DNA of 57,825 nucleotides from Carthagonibacter metallireducens (lineage in GTDB: Bacteria; Gemmatimonadota; Gemmatimonadetes; Palauibacterales; Palauibacteraceae): NCBI GenBank assembly GCA_023554445.1, contig JAMJQQ010000141.1:1-57825 (forward strand). The letters run 5' to 3'. Positions 26,240-34,501 of the stretch are shown here, piece after piece. Within the stretch, counting starts at the first letter, position 1, and the number at the start of each line of letters is the position of its first letter. Under the pieces are notes generated by a model. That model ran no database searches. It saw only the letters and a list, made by a program, of their open reading frames with translations, and was not told the origin of the DNA. A program made the translations under genes and the position numbers.

Positions 26240-28035
26240 TCGCCCACTTGCAGAACGGCGAGGAAAGCCTCCTGCGGAATCTCAACCGAGCCTACCTGTT
26301 TCATCCTGCGCTTTCCTTCCTTCTGCTTCTCGAGCAGCTTCCGCTTTCGCGTGATATCGCCACCGTAACACTTCGCCGTGACGTTCTTACGCAGTGGCCG
26401 CACCGTTTCCCGGGCGATCACATCCCGCCCGATCGCCGCCTGGATCGCGACCTCGAACTGCTGACGCGGAATCAGCTCCTTGAGCTTGCGTGCGACCTTA
26501 CGGCCGTATTCGTAGGCACGATCCCTGTGAACGATCACGCTGAGCGCATCTACCGGGTCGCCGTTCAGCAGGATATCCAGCTTCACGAGGTCGGACTCCC
26601 GGTAGCCGGCGAGCTCGTAGTCAAGCGCCGCGTAACCACGGGACACCGTCTTCAGCCTGTCATAGAAGTCGAGCACGATCTCGGCGAGCGGAATGTCGTA
26701 GCGGATTTCAACCCGGTTCGCGTCCAGGTAGTGGAGGCCGACATACTCTCCGCGTCGCTCGTGACACAGCCCCTGAATGCCGCCGATGTAGTCCGACGGG
26801 GTCACCATATGAATCCGCACGTAGGGCTCTTCGACTCGCTCGATCACCCCCCGCTCGGGCATCTTGCTGGGGTTCTCGACCGAAACCGCCTCGCCGTTCG
26901 TCAGGGTGACCTGGTATTCCACGTTTGGAATCGTGGTTACGAGGTCCAGGTCGGCCTCGCGTTCGAGGCGTTCCTGAACGATTTCCATGTGCAGGAGGCC
27001 CAGGAATCCGCAGCGGAATCCGAAACCGAGCGCCTGAGATGTCTCCGGCTCGTAGTGCAGGCTGGCGTCGTTGAGCTGCAGACGGCCGAGGGCATCGCGC
27101 AGCTCCTCGAACTGGTCGGAATCGGAGGGATACAGGCCCGCGAACACTACCGGCTTCGCCTCCTGGTACCCGGGAAGCAATTCCGTTGCGCGCCGGTCTG
27201 CATCCAGGATCGTGTCTCCGACCTTGGTATCGGAGATGTTCTTGATCTGTGCCGTGAGATAACCGACCTCCCCGGTCGACAGCACCTCGGCAGGCCGATA
27301 CCCGAGACGCAGAAACCCGACCTCATCCACTTCGTAGACCGCATCGGCCTTCCCGAATCCGATCGTCTGGCCCGGACGTATCTCTCCATCCACCACTCGG
27401 ATGAACGGAACGGCACCCCTGTACTTGTCGTACATCGAATCGAAAATCAGGGCCCGAAGCGGCGCCTCCGGATCCCCCTCCGGCGGAGGCACCCTCGCGA
27501 CGATCGCCTCGAGTACCTCATCGATACCGGTGCCCTCCTTCGCCGAAGCGAACAGCACTTCCTCCGGATCGATTCCCATCAGGTCGCATACTTCGTCCCG
27601 TCGCCTCTCGGGCTCCGCGGCGGGCAGGTCGATCTTGTTGATGACCGGGATGATCTCGAGGCCCGCATTGATCGCGAGAAACAGGTTCGAGATCGTCTGA
27701 GCCTCGATGCCTTGCGTCGCGTCCACCACGAGAAGGGCACCCTCGCAGGCTTCCAGGCTCCGGCTGACCTCGTAGGTGAAGTCGACGTGGCCGGGGGTGT
27801 CGATCAGATTCAGCTCGTATTCGTGCCCGTCGCCGGCTCGATAGGGCATGCGGATCGCGTTGAGCTTTATCGTGATTCCCCGCTCTCGCTCGAGATCCAT
27901 CGAGTCTAGGATCTGCTCCTTCATCTTCCGCTGCTCCACGGCGCCCGTGCGCTCGAGGAGGCGATCGGCGAGCGTGGACTTCCCGTGGTCGATATGCGCC
28001 ACGATCGAGAAGTTACGAATCGAGTCTATGGTCAA
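26236..28035 (-). CDS. lepA: Translation factor LepA (EF4)
   Basis: 599 aa, exactly the family length, from TTG 28035 with upstream AGAGG. The frame extends further upstream as non-conserved sequence. The GTPase domain has AHIDHGKSTLADRL, ERERGITI, DTPGHVDF and NKIDLP. Domain IV ends with the LepA-specific CTD (KKNVTAKCYGGDITRKRKLLEKQKEGKRRMK-type, seen at about 545-580). It back-translocates or remodels ribosomes. It heads a long run of overlapping minus-strand genes. Confidence 0.97.
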   Translation of the reverse strand: MTIDSIRNFSIVAHIDHGKSTLADRLLERTGAVEQRKMKEQILDSMDLERERGITIKLNAIRMPYRAGDGHEYELNLIDTPGHVDFTYEVSRSLEACEGALLVVDATQGIEAQTISNLFLAINAGLEIIPVINKIDLPAAEPERRRDEVCDLMGIDPEEVLFASAKEGTGIDEVLEAIVARVPPPEGDPEAPLRALIFDSMYDKYRGAVPFIRVVDGEIRPGQTIGFGKADAVYEVDEVGFLRLGYRPAEVLSTGEVGYLTAQIKNISDTKVGDTILDADRRATELLPGYQEAKPVVFAGLYPSDSDQFEELRDALGRLQLNDASLHYEPETSQALGFGFRCGFLGLLHMEIVQERLEREADLDLVTTIPNVEYQVTLTNGEAVSVENPSKMPERGVIERVEEPYVRIHMVTPSDYIGGIQGLCHERRGEYVGLHYLDANRVEIRYDIPLAEIVLDFYDRLKTVSRGYAALDYELAGYRESDLVKLDILLNGDPVDALSVIVHRDRAYEYGRKVARKLKELIPRQQFEVAIQAAIGRDVIARETVRPLRKNVTAKCYGGDITRKRKLLEKQKEGKRRMKQVGSVEIPQEAFLAVLQVGE

Positions 28036-28102
28036 GCGGGCCTCTGGCGATTCGGCGTTTTCGCGGGAGCGCGAATATAGAGGCGCCCCCGGTCCGTCAC
28101 AA

Positions 28103-28879
28103 TCAGAAATCCAGTTCCAGTCCGTCGTACGCCGCTTCGACCCCGGCGGGCAGAGAACGTTCGAGTCGGGGGTGGTCCAGCCGGTGCGTGAGGTGCGTGA
28201 GAAGCGCCCGTTCCGGCGCCACCCGCTCGACCACCTCGAGCGCCTCCTCGACGTTGAAATGTGTGGGGTGAGGCGAACCGTACCAGAGGGCGTTGAGCAC
28301 CAGGATTCGGCTCCCGGTGAGCAACTCCCAGGCGTCGTCGGGCACCCGTTTGGCATCGACGATCAGCGACAGGTCCCCGCAGCGAAAACCGTAGCTGGTG
28401 AACGCACCGTGCGGATAGCCGATCACGCTCAGGTCGAACCCGGCAGCGTCGATCCGCTCCCGGTCCCGGAACGGAATCGGGTCGAGCCCGGGCACGACGG
28501 TTCCCGGCTGAATCGTGGGATCCGGTCCGAGAAAGTACGGGAATCGGCCGCGCACCTCGGCCTCGTGCTCCGCCGCGATCCAGAGAGGGATCGGATCGGC
28601 GCCCCGTCCCGAGAAGGCTCGCAGATCGTCGATTCCATGCAGGTGGTCGGCGTGCGGGTGGGTCAGGAACACGCCGTCGAGACTGTCCACCCCCGCGGCG
28701 ACGAGTTGCAGACGCAGTTCCGGCGGGGTGTCCACCAGAAGCCGCCTGCGCCCCTCTTCGAGGAGAAGGCCATGCCGGGTGCGCCGGTTCCGGGGATCCG
28801 GAGAGGTGCACACGCCACAGCTGCAGCCGATCACCGGCACCCCGAACGACGTCCCCGTCCCGAGAAAGCGAAGCTTCAC
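28103..28879 (-). CDS. PhnP-like metallo-beta-lactamase-fold hydrolase
   Basis: 258 aa, GTG start with GAGGA upstream. The N-terminus FLGTGTSFGVPVIGCSCGVC carries the Cys-rich structural zinc site typical of PhnP-type phosphodiesterases. The catalytic motif is LTHPHADHLHGIDDL. YPHGAFTSYGFRC and a later HPTHFNVEEAL plus THLTHRLDH complete the metal ligands. The family includes phosphoribosyl cyclic phosphodiesterase and lipoate-biosynthesis-adjacent hydrolases. The substrate here is uncertain. It lies between pyk and lepA. Confidence 0.88.
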   Translation of the reverse strand: MKLRFLGTGTSFGVPVIGCSCGVCTSPDPRNRRTRHGLLLEEGRRRLLVDTPPELRLQLVAAGVDSLDGVFLTHPHADHLHGIDDLRAFSGRGADPIPLWIAAEHEAEVRGRFPYFLGPDPTIQPGTVVPGLDPIPFRDRERIDAAGFDLSVIGYPHGAFTSYGFRCGDLSLIVDAKRVPDDAWELLTGSRILVLNALWYGSPHPTHFNVEEALEVVERVAPERALLTHLTHRLDHPRLERSLPAGVEAAYDGLELDF

Positions 28880-28900
28880 CGCCCGGTCCTCATCGGCATG

Positions 28901-30349
28901 TCACAGCGTCTCGATACGCATGTAGTTCGTGGTACCCGGCTCGTGGAACGGCACTCCCGCCGTCACCACGAAGGAGTCGCCCTCCGAGCCGAGGCCGTTG
29001 GTCAGAGCGAATTCGCGGGCCAGCGCCAGCATCGCATCGTAGGTGGCCTCATTCTCGAGCCGGAGCGGCACCACCCCGTAAACAAGCGCGAGCTGGCCCC
29101 AGGTGCGCGGTTGATCCGTGACCGCGAGGATCGGAACCGCCAGCCGCTGCGCCGACTGGAGCCGGGCCGTGTAGCCGCTGTTCGTGAACGTGACCAGGAA
29201 GGGAGCACCCAGCCTCTCGGTCGCCTCGGCCGCCGCCCCGGCGATCGCTCCGCTGACCGTGTGATGAACCGGTGACAGGCCTCGAAAACGCGCGCCCGGC
29301 GCTTCGTCGGCGGTAGTCGGCTCCCGCTCGATCCTCCGGATGATTCGCGCCATGGTGCGGACAGAGTCGACCGGATGCTCCCCCACGGCCGTCTCCGCCG
29401 AGAGCATTACGGCGTCGGTTCCGTCGAGCAACGCATTTGCCACGTCCGAGACCTCGGCGCGGGTGGGCCGGGAAGACACGATCATCGACTCGAGCATCTG
29501 CGTAGCGGTGATGCCGAGCTTGGGAGTCTCGCTGGTAAGACGCAGAATCCGCTTCTGCACGAGCGGAACTTCCTCGAAGTCCAGTTCCACGCCGAGGTCT
29601 CCTCGGGCCACCATCACGCCGTCCGCTCCGGCCAGAATCCCGTGCAGGTTCCGGAGTGCCTGGGCCATCTCGATCTTCGCTATCAGCAGAGCGCGGCCCG
29701 CTACGAGAGATCGCAGCTCGTTCAGGTCGTCCTGGCGGCGAATGAAGCTGAGCGCGATGTAGTCCACTCCCAGGTCCAGGGCGTGCCGTGCGTCTTCCCG
29801 GTCCTTGTCGGTGAGGCTGGGGGCCCCGACCTCCGTCCCCGGCAAGTTAATCCCCTTACCCGACGCGAGAACGCCACCTTCGAGCGCCTCGAGCAGGACT
29901 CCCTCGGCCCGAATCTCGCTGACCGTGAGCTCGATCTTCCCGTCATCGAACAGCACGCGGTCGCCGGGCCCGAGGTCGACCGCCAGGTCGGGATAGGTAC
30001 TCGGGATCACGGCGATCTCATCCTCCGCTGCCGGTGTCGCTGCCCCCTCCGGGTATACCAGGTAGTGATCTCCTTCTTCGATCTGAATCGGCGCGCTCAG
30101 ATTCCCGACCCGGATCTTCGGTCCCTGGAGATCCGCGAGGATCGAAATGGGGCGACCCGCGTCGCTCGAGGCCCTGCGGGCCAACTCCACCGCCCGGGCA
30201 GCGTGCTCGTGGGAGCTGTGAGAAAAGTTGACGCGTACCCCGTCCATTCCCGCCCTGACGAGGGCCGCGAACGTCTCGGGATCACGGCTCGCGGGACCGA
30301 GCGTGCACAGGATCTTTGCGCGTCGGAACGCGGGATTGTCAGTCATCAT
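28901..30349 (-). CDS. pyk: Pyruvate kinase
   Basis: 482 aa, the normal length. The first residues are MMTDNPAFRRAKILCTLGPAS. Catalytic segments are MDGVRVNFSHSSHEH, ILADLQGPKIRVG, LIAKIEMAQALRN (active-site Lys/Glu), VMVARGDLGVE and ATQMLESMI-SSRPTRAEVSDVANA. The C-terminal allosteric domain is present (PFLVTFTNSGYTARLQS). It makes pyruvate and ATP from PEP. Either of two adjacent ATG codons may start it. It is probably its own transcription unit followed by the PhnP-like gene. Confidence 0.97.
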   Translation of the reverse strand: MMTDNPAFRRAKILCTLGPASRDPETFAALVRAGMDGVRVNFSHSSHEHAARAVELARRASSDAGRPISILADLQGPKIRVGNLSAPIQIEEGDHYLVYPEGAATPAAEDEIAVIPSTYPDLAVDLGPGDRVLFDDGKIELTVSEIRAEGVLLEALEGGVLASGKGINLPGTEVGAPSLTDKDREDARHALDLGVDYIALSFIRRQDDLNELRSLVAGRALLIAKIEMAQALRNLHGILAGADGVMVARGDLGVELDFEEVPLVQKRILRLTSETPKLGITATQMLESMIVSSRPTRAEVSDVANALLDGTDAVMLSAETAVGEHPVDSVRTMARIIRRIEREPTTADEAPGARFRGLSPVHHTVSGAIAGAAAEATERLGAPFLVTFTNSGYTARLQSAQRLAVPILAVTDQPRTWGQLALVYGVVPLRLENEATYDAMLALAREFALTNGLGSEGDSFVVTAGVPFHEPGTTNYMRIETL

Positions 30350-30411
30350 GATCTGCCGTGGTCACGGGTGTTCAGGACGTTCCCGCCTCGGGGTTGCGGG
30401 AGGTCGGGAGG

Positions 30412-30440
30412 CCCGGGCCCCGTTAACGTCGGGGGCCGGG
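30412..30440 (-). terminator. Possible terminator hairpin after the 109-aa gene
   Basis: A 10-bp stem with one mismatch (CCCGGGCCCC and GGGGGCCGGG) and a 9-base loop lies just downstream of the small gene stop and upstream of pyk. It has no T-tract, so its use as an intrinsic terminator is uncertain. Confidence 0.35.
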
Positions 30441-30451
30441 CCGTCGAGGGC

Positions 30452-30781
30452 TCAGGCGATGAGGCGGTTATCGGCGCAGAGTTCCGGGCGATGTGCGGCG
30501 ATCCAGCAGTGGATCGCTTGCAGCGTCCCGTACGGAAGGGACTCCAGAGCCGACGGTTCGAGTCCCGGAATTACGCACGCCGCGGCCCGGCGGAAGAAAT
30601 AGGCCTTCTGCCTGGTGCGCTGCTCGCCGCTCAGGCTGGTACCACCGGGGATGTCCGGAATCGGCTCCAGCAACCTTCGATAACTGAATACTTCTCGGGG
30701 AGAGAAAACGTCGGGTATCTGGTAGGATCGTTCTCCGAGCATGAACGACCCGTCCCGTGCGATCTGAAGAGCCTCCGCCAT
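30452..30781 (-). CDS. Small conserved-looking hypothetical protein
   Basis: 109 aa from ATG 30781, chosen for the strong AAGGAG 7 bases upstream and a good promoter at 30848-30877. The upstream in-frame extension is Arg/Pro-rich noise. The start is FMLGERSYQIPDVFSPREV, then a basic middle segment (GEQRTRQKAYFFRRAAACVIPG), then a helical end (LPYGTLQAIHCWIAAHRPEL). There is no signal peptide or TM segment. The size and the order of a short beta start then helices faintly recall phage tail-assembly chaperones, but no other phage genes are nearby. Function not recognised. Confidence 0.65.
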   Translation of the reverse strand: MAEALQIARDGSFMLGERSYQIPDVFSPREVFSYRRLLEPIPDIPGGTSLSGEQRTRQKAYFFRRAAACVIPGLEPSALESLPYGTLQAIHCWIAAHRPELCADNRLIA

Positions 30782-30847
30782 AGCACCACTCCTTACCCAC
30801 CGGTAGGCGATCGAACGGAACCCCTGGGCCGGGGGGTTCGGTCCACG

Positions 30848-30877
30848 ATAGTACCGCCCGGAACGGGGTCCGGGCAA
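30848..30877 (-). promoter_or_regulatory. Promoter of the 109-aa gene
   Basis: Minus strand TTGCCC (30872-30877), an 18-base spacer and TACTAT (30848-30853). A transcript would begin near 30841, giving a leader of about 60 nt to the ATG at 30781 with AAGGAG. Confidence 0.5.
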
Positions 30878-31277
30878 ATTTTGCGCGGCTGGCGCCACGC
30901 CCGGGAAAATCGGACGACCCGCAGGAGCCTGAGATCGTGCGGTACGGCGCCCTCGCCGCAATGGCGAAGCGCAACTGACGGGCTTCTCAATTCCGTGAGA
31001 GCCCGCCGGGCGCCGCCCACATACGTCCCCGATTCCAGTCGATCATCGATCCCGTACAGGTCCCGAAAGTACAAGATCTGGTGCTCACCGAACCTATCCC
31101 CTCCACATGTTGTGGGTCAAGCTTTTGAGCGCAATGCAGGACTGCGGACCTGACCGAGGCCGGCGCTTGTTGGGCCGGCGCCCCGCGCCTAGAATCCCGC
31201 ACGACAACCGGGCCCGTGGAAGCCTCCGCAGCGGTCCGGTGCAGCCAGGTCAATCAGATACGAGGATCTCGAACGAG
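30878..31277. other. Divergent intergenic region before the cold-shock gene
   Basis: This 400-bp stretch (with 30782-30877 a 496-bp gene-free interval) separates the minus-strand 109-aa gene from the plus-strand cold-shock gene. Open frames on both strands are short, Arg-rich and lack ribosome sites. A long 5' leader of the cold-shock mRNA could lie here, as cold-shock mRNAs often have one. I see no recognisable riboswitch, tRNA or repeat. Confidence 0.5.
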
Positions 31278-31754
31278 ATGGCACGACAGCGCGGAAACGT
31301 GAAGTGGTTCGACACAGAGAAAGGCTGGGGGTTCATCCGCCTCGAGAACGGAGAAGAGGTGTTCGTGCACCACTCCGACATCCAGAGCGACGGATTCCGC
31401 AGCCTCAAGGACGGAGCCGAGGTCGAACTCGAGATCGAACGCGCCGAGCGTGGACCGAGGGCCCGGAACGTGGTGCCGATCGGCGCCGACGGCATGCCGC
31501 TCTCGCAGGCCCGGACCGGGTCTTCGGAGCGGTCGCCGGCAGATCGCACACGATCGGAGTCCAGGGGAGGCCGCGGCGGGCGCGGGGGTCGCGAGCGGCA
31601 TGGCCGGAAGCCTGACGAGTCGAACGGCGCGCGCCGCTCCGGGCGGGAGAGTTCTGCTGCACGCGCTGGTAGTGGCGGGACCGGAGACGAGCTGCCGACG
31701 CTCGATGAGCAGGTGCGGACCCGGCTCGCTCCGCGGTTTCGATTCGACGACTGA
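31278..31754 (+). CDS. Cold-shock domain protein with RG-rich C-terminal tail
   Basis: 158 aa from ATG 31278. Residues 1-68 are a cold-shock domain (RGNVKWFDTEKGWGFIRLE) with RNP1 KGWGFI and RNP2 VFVHHSDI. Residues 70-140 are a disordered, Arg/Gly/Ser-rich tail (RGGRGGRGGRERHGRK). The end has a short motif TLDEQVRTRLAPRFRFDD. Standard CspA is about 70 aa, so the tail doubles the protein. Such tails usually add nonspecific RNA binding or phase behaviour (inference). It is followed by rpsU. Confidence 0.93.
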   Translation: MARQRGNVKWFDTEKGWGFIRLENGEEVFVHHSDIQSDGFRSLKDGAEVELEIERAERGPRARNVVPIGADGMPLSQARTGSSERSPADRTRSESRGGRGGRGGRERHGRKPDESNGARRSGRESSAARAGSGGTGDELPTLDEQVRTRLAPRFRFDD

Positions 31755-31765
31755 GCCGCGGGAAC

Positions 31766-31795
31766 TTGTCGTACCCCTACTCTCGACAGTAGTTT
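31766..31795 (+). promoter_or_regulatory. Possible rpsU promoter
   Basis: TTGTCG (31766-31771), an 18-base spacer and TAGTTT (31790-31795) lie just after the cold-shock gene stop. The predicted start near 31802 leaves a leader of about 70 nt before the rpsU start. Confidence 0.4.
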
Positions 31796-31871
31796 AAGCG
31801 GCTACGAATCATGCATGCGTACGGGCGCGATGCCCGTGCGTCGGTCGCGTTACCGAAGGGGTGAGCGAGTT

Positions 31872-32072
31872 TTGGAGATCCAGATCGCGGAAGGACAGAA
31901 TCTCGAAAAGGCCTTGAGGCAGTTCCGTCGCAAGGTGCAGCGCGCGGGGATTCTGGCGGACATGCGCAGGAAGAGGCACTACGAGAAGCCCAGCGAGGCG
32001 AAGCGAAGGAAGCAGAAGGCGGCCCAGCGTCGTCTGGCCCGCAACGCCAGGAGGCGGAAGCAGCGCAGCTGA
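31872..32072 (+). CDS. rpsU: 30S ribosomal protein S21
   Basis: 66 aa from TTG 31872, preceded by AAGGGGTG at about 9 bases. The in-frame ATGs at 31815 and 31830 would add non-homologous residues. The sequence EIQIAEGQNLEKALRQFRRK, then AGILADMRRKRHYEKPSEAK, is the S21 signature. It ends with a very basic tail. S21 helps start selection in the 30S subunit. The use of TTG suggests modest translation. Confidence 0.93.
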   Translation: MEIQIAEGQNLEKALRQFRRKVQRAGILADMRRKRHYEKPSEAKRRKQKAAQRRLARNARRRKQRS

Positions 32073-32142
32073 GCGCCGCTCCACTCCGGGCCGTTCCGGA
32101 CTCTCCCTTACAGAATTGTCGGTCTCCCGACGTCCCCAGTGG

Positions 32143-32550
32143 TCAATCCCGGCAGGCGGGCCGGTCCGGCAGGCTCAGGTAGCCGCGGGGCGACCGCACT
32201 TGTCCCGAGTACACGGCGCACTCGGCATCGCCGGATCTGGCGACTGCCGAGAACCCATCCCTGCCGCCCTCGATCAGGTCGAGGCCGACTCCGGCGCCGG
32301 GCTTGAAATCGAGGCTCTCGAGGTCGCGCGCATACGTTCCGGTTTCCTCGAAGTACGCTCCCTGCGATACCATCAGCCGGTAGAGTTCGGACTCGAGGCT
32401 CGCGGTTCCCACGACTGCGCCCGCCGAACCGGTCGAGGGACTGCCGGATGCGCCGGGGTCGGTTCCCTCGCCGGATTCACGGCTGCCCGCACACCCGATC
32501 CCCAGAAGCAGAGCCGCGAGCAGAAGCCGATTCCTCGTCATTCCGGGCAT
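32143..32550 (-). CDS. Lipoprotein with a pilin-like globular domain
   Basis: 135 aa from ATG 32550 (alternative ATG 32541). The signal peptide LLLAALLLGIGC ends in a lipobox with Cys near residue 19. A Gly/Ser linker follows. The C-terminal 85 residues (ESELYRLMVSQGAYFEETGTYA, GVGLDLIEGGRDGFSAVARSG, AECAVYSG) match the pattern of the globular part of type IV pilins (LRxLxxAQExYxxxxGxYA, then GWxAxAxHxxxxxxC). The hydrophobic pilin helix is replaced by a lipid anchor. Single gene. The role is unknown. Confidence 0.6.
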   Translation of the reverse strand: MPGMTRNRLLLAALLLGIGCAGSRESGEGTDPGASGSPSTGSAGAVVGTASLESELYRLMVSQGAYFEETGTYARDLESLDFKPGAGVGLDLIEGGRDGFSAVARSGDAECAVYSGQVRSPRGYLSLPDRPACRD

Positions 32551-32645
32551 GCCGCACCTGTTCCTGTTGGCAGGTTCATCGGATCGAGTCGCTCTCGGAT
32601 CACAAGCTGGCAGCACGCTCCGCAGGGCGACAGGGGCGGAATCCT

Positions 32646-33512
32646 ATGATCGACGCACGCGCGGCGGTCTGGCTCGAGGGTCGTCCGTTCGTACCTGGCG
32701 GCAACCTCGAGAGCCTGCTGCGAGCCCTGCGCTACGGCGACGGGCTCTTTGCGACGCTCAGGATCGAGAAAAGGCGGCTGCTCGGCGCGAAGCGTCATGC
32801 CGCACGGCTTCTGGCCGGTGCCGAACGACTGGGGCTCGCGCCGCCGGAGGGCTTCGAGCGTGAAGAGGTGATTCCAGCTCGGCTGGCGGCGATCGCAGCC
32901 GAGCTCGACGCGAGCGCCGAGGGCGTGCTGCGCTGCCAATGGAGTGCTGAGGGCACGTCGCGTGGCTACGGCCGGGGCAGGAATTCCATCGCGCTCGTGG
33001 AATTCTCACCTGTACCGCCCCCGAGAATTCCCAGCCTGCGAGTTCTCCCGGACGGCTCGGTGCCCCCTGCCACACTTCCCGGCATCAAGAGCTGCAACGC
33101 GATCTCTCACGTGCTGGCTGCGAACGAGGCACTCCGACTGGGGGTCGACGAGGTGGTTCGAGTGCACGACGGACGAATCACGGAGTGCGCGGCCTCGAAC
33201 CTGTTCTTCGAGCGGGAGGGACGGCTTCTGACTCCGGCTGATTCCCTTCCTCTCTATCCGGGCGTCGTGCGGCAAAGGGTGATGGAAGTCGCGGCCGCGC
33301 TCGGCATCGAGATCGTGAAAGGCGAATGGACACCGGAGGATCTGCTCGCCTGCGACGGCTTGATCCTGACCAACTCGGTCCGCGGCGTAGAATTCGTGGC
33401 CGGCCTCGATGACCGTGAGCTCGGGACGACACCGCTGACCCGCGAACTCGTCTCTGCCGTCCGGGCAGCGCGTCAGGCGGACGCTCTCCCGTTTCCGGAG
33501 ATCGGGCCGTGA
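32646..33512 (+). CDS. Class IV PLP aminotransferase (PabC/DAAT-like)
   Basis: 288 aa from ATG 32646. The fold-type IV features are a YGDGLFATLR N-terminal motif, the PLP lysine in LPGIKSCNAISHVLAANEA, EVVRVHDGRITECAASNLFF, and the LTNSVRGVEFV loop. It could be aminodeoxychorismate lyase, a D-amino-acid transaminase or a branched-chain relative. The motif NSVRGVEFV fits PabC best. Its stop overlaps the MBL gene start by 4 bases (GTGA). Confidence 0.85.
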   Translation: MIDARAAVWLEGRPFVPGGNLESLLRALRYGDGLFATLRIEKRRLLGAKRHAARLLAGAERLGLAPPEGFEREEVIPARLAAIAAELDASAEGVLRCQWSAEGTSRGYGRGRNSIALVEFSPVPPPRIPSLRVLPDGSVPPATLPGIKSCNAISHVLAANEALRLGVDEVVRVHDGRITECAASNLFFEREGRLLTPADSLPLYPGVVRQRVMEVAAALGIEIVKGEWTPEDLLACDGLILTNSVRGVEFVAGLDDRELGTTPLTRELVSAVRAARQADALPFPEIGP

Positions 33513-34483
33513 GGAAGCTCGATCCCACGGGGCTGCCCGAGCGCCTTTCTCCCCACTGCGTGCGACTGCCCCTGCCCGACCCGTTCGTTCCGGGCGTCAC
33601 CTCGGTGTTCGTGCTCGAGTCCCCGGACTCCAGGCACCCGTGGCTTCTCGACGCCGGCGCTGACATGGCGGAATCGACCGCTGCGCTGACGGCGGGGCTC
33701 GCGAGGCTCGGCCTGACTCCGGACGACGCGACCGGCGTCGTGCTCTCCCATACGCACCTCGATCATTCTGGCGGCCTGCTCCGCTGGAAGCCGGCCCGTC
33801 TGCTGGCCCACGAGCGCGCCATAGCCGAGATGCGTAATCGCGAGCCGGCATCCAGCCGGGGCCGGGCCGCCCTGCACCGCATGGGAGTGCCGCCATCCGT
33901 GGCCGAGGGGCTCGCGCCGGAATCCGAGCCGGTCGGCGGGACGCCGCTCGCGGAAGTCCCTGTTTCGGATCCCGTCGGCGGAGAGGAGGGACAGCTGCCG
34001 GAGTGCGAAGGGTGGCGGTGGATCCTCGCCGAGGGGCATGCCCCGGGTCACCTGATGCTGTTTCACGAGGCAGACCGGCTGTTGCTGTCGGCAGATCAGT
34101 TCCTGCTCAAGTGGAAGTCGCCGCTTCGGATCTCCGACCCGGAGGAAGACAGCTTCGGGCTCTACCTTTCGTCCCTGCAGGGCGCCATCGATCTCGCTCC
34201 AGAGACCGTGTGCTCGAGCCATACGGTCGCCGTGCGGCCCGGCTTGCCGTTCCTCGAGGAGAGGCGGGCGGGTCTGCTGCGCCAGCTGGGGCGCACATCG
34301 GAGGCGGTCGAGGCCGGGGCAAGAACGGCGTGGGAAGTCGTGGCGGTGGGCGAACGGCGTCCCTCGGACGGCCTGCTGATCCTCTTTCTCCGCGAGCGGT
34401 TCGCGATGCTGCGTCACCTCGCGGCGACGGGCGCTCTCGCCCGCAGCATGGTGGATGGCGTCGAGAGGTTCGACCCCGCCTGA
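33509..34483 (+). CDS. Metallo-beta-lactamase-fold hydrolase
   Basis: 324 aa, GTG start overlapping the aminotransferase. The MBL motif is VVLSHTHLDHSGGL. The second His region is AEGHAPGHLMLF, with LLLSADQFLLKWKSP and a final SSHTV. The C-terminal 80 residues are helical (GRTSEAVEAGARTAWEVVAVGE, DGLLILFLRERFAMLRHLAATG), like the extra domain in LACTB2- or RNase Z-related enzymes. The substrate is unknown. Coupling to a class IV aminotransferase is an unusual pairing. Confidence 0.85.
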   Translation: MRKLDPTGLPERLSPHCVRLPLPDPFVPGVTSVFVLESPDSRHPWLLDAGADMAESTAALTAGLARLGLTPDDATGVVLSHTHLDHSGGLLRWKPARLLAHERAIAEMRNREPASSRGRAALHRMGVPPSVAEGLAPESEPVGGTPLAEVPVSDPVGGEEGQLPECEGWRWILAEGHAPGHLMLFHEADRLLLSADQFLLKWKSPLRISDPEEDSFGLYLSSLQGAIDLAPETVCSSHTVAVRPGLPFLEERRAGLLRQLGRTSEAVEAGARTAWEVVAVGERRPSDGLLILFLRERFAMLRHLAATGALARSMVDGVERFDPA

Positions 34484-34501
34484 ACCCTCGCCCGGTTCAG
34501 G
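34479..34501. terminator. Bidirectional hairpin spanning two convergent stop codons
   Basis: A perfect 8-bp stem CCTGAACC/GGTTCAGG with a 7-base loop. The left arm contains the TGA of the MBL gene and the right arm contains the stop of ispG, so both convergent genes end within the hairpin. There is no T-tract on either side. Confidence 0.55.

Noticed and set aside
30987..31253. An 88-codon minus-strand frame before the cold-shock gene
   Set aside because: Mixed composition without a ribosome site or recognisable motif. Probably chance.
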